NCBI GenBank assembly: GCA_052034525.1
Contig: JBPOIK010000024.1
Coordinates: forward strand, 1 to 6,179
Source of the DNA: JAFGJQ01 sp052034525
GTDB taxonomy: Bacteria; Planctomycetota; Phycisphaerae; UBA1845
Direction of reading: 5' to 3'
Length of the DNA: 6,179 nt
The notes beneath the pieces were generated by a model. It ran no database searches, was not told the origin of the DNA, and worked only from the letters and a program-made list of their open reading frames with translations. Positions 5,842 through 6,179 of the stretch are shown here, one piece after another. Numbering within the stretch: the first letter of the stretch is position 1; every line of letters begins with the position of its first letter. Made by a program: the position numbers and the translations under genes.

Positions 5842-6179
5842 TCAGGACTGAAGAAAGTCACGCGGGTCGGCCACGTGGCCCGCCAGGGCCGATGCGGCCA
5901 CCGTGTACGGGCTGGCCAGGAACACCTGCCCGTCCGGATGTCCCATTCGGCCCGGAAAATTCCGGTTCGTGGTGCTGATGCACTTCATCGGTTCGTTCAT
6001 GCGGCCGAACGTGTCGGCCGGCCCCCCCAGACATGCGGCACACCCGGGGTTCTCCGTCATGCGCACCCCCGCGTCCAGCAGAATCTCCCATATCGATCTG
6101 CCATTGAGCCGGGTCTCTTTGAGCGACGCCGCAATCGCGGGCGTGGCCGGCACCCCGAACGTGTCGATCTTCTCCTGCC
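5842..6179 (-). CDS. leuC: 3-isopropylmalate dehydratase large subunit, C-terminal part only
   Basis: Only the last 111 complete codons are inside the window; the frame is open to the right edge and the GTG at 6153 is internal. LeuC is the aconitase-family catalytic subunit that carries the [4Fe-4S] cluster and pairs with LeuD. PGCAACLGG supplies the closing CxxC cluster ligands (Cys codons at 6040-6042 and 6031-6033); the first ligand, normally in an SCTN motif, lies beyond the edge. ISTTNRNFPGRMG follows, the conserved substrate-binding Arg/Asn block, then FLASPYTVAASALAG and a DPRDFL end. The family runs to roughly 420-470 residues, so about three quarters is missing. The CLGGPADTFGRMNEP stretch differs from the CLGMNPD form of E. 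coli LeuC and fits the branch shared by archaeal and many non-proteobacterial enzymes. Homoaconitase is a possible alternative, but leuD, cimA and leuB alongside favour LeuC. Confidence 0.93.
   Translation of the reverse strand, partial: QEKIDTFGVPATPAIAASLKETRLNGRSIWEILLDAGVRMTENPGCAACLGGPADTFGRMNEPMKCISTTNRNFPGRMGHPDGQVFLASPYTVAASALAGHVADPRDFLQS

Larger units (their letters stand above)
608..6179 (-). other. Probable operon leuC-leuD-cimA-leuB-ilvD
   Basis: Five minus-strand genes follow one another with gaps of 19, -4, 40 and 58 nt in transcription order, and all act in branched-chain amino acid synthesis. No intrinsic terminator (GC stem plus T-run) is seen between them. leuC is cut by the right edge, so the promoter and any leader or attenuator are not visible. 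The cluster ends at ilvD, as the next gene to the left lies on the other strand. Co-transcription is inferred from spacing and shared function. Confidence 0.8.

Noticed and set aside
5823..5861. Longer leuD beginning at the ATG at 5861
   Set aside because: It adds 13 unconserved residues overlapping leuC, while the ATG at 5822 has a GGGAG site and starts next to the conserved core.
5304..5978. Open frame of 224 codons on the plus strand opposite leuD and leuC
   Set aside because: Both minus-strand genes are certain, and this frame crosses their junction with no domain signal.

Overview
This GC-rich bacterial window is almost fully coding. It holds one five-gene branched-chain amino acid cluster on the minus strand, from about 608 to the right edge, and the 3' end of one unrelated gene on the plus strand at the left edge. 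There are no RNA genes, insertion sequences, CRISPR arrays or gene-free stretches over 300 bases.

Layout: a plus-strand HtrA-like trypsin-fold protease without a PDZ domain runs in from the left edge and stops at 575. A 32-base gap separates it from the convergent end of the minus-strand cluster. In transcription order, right to left, that cluster reads leuC (3-isopropylmalate dehydratase large subunit, C-terminal part only, cut by the window edge), leuD (small subunit), cimA (citramalate synthase type), leuB (3-isopropylmalate dehydrogenase) and ilvD (dihydroxy-acid dehydratase). Gaps are 19 nt (leuC-leuD), a 4-nt GTGA overlap (leuD-cimA), 40 nt (cimA-leuB) and 58 nt (leuB-ilvD), so one polycistronic mRNA is likely. 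Its promoter must lie beyond the right edge.

How the genes work together: CimA would condense pyruvate and acetyl-CoA to (R)-citramalate. LeuCD isomerises this and LeuB oxidises and decarboxylates it to 2-oxobutanoate, the isoleucine precursor, without threonine deaminase. The same LeuCD and LeuB serve the leucine pathway. IlvD performs the shared dehydration in isoleucine and valine (hence leucine) synthesis. leuA (2-isopropylmalate synthase) and ilvB/ilvH/ilvC are not in the window.

Organism: base composition, a plant-plastid-like LeuD, and a LeuC tail with an STTNRNFPGRMG block suggest a GC-rich bacterium, perhaps of the Planctomycetes/Phycisphaerae or a similar environmental lineage. This is a guess from remembered sequence resemblance, not a database result. 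I see no undescribed system. The most useful observations are the compact citramalate route, the start-site corrections for ilvD and leuD, the likely [4Fe-4S]-type IlvD, and a divergent protease active-site motif.
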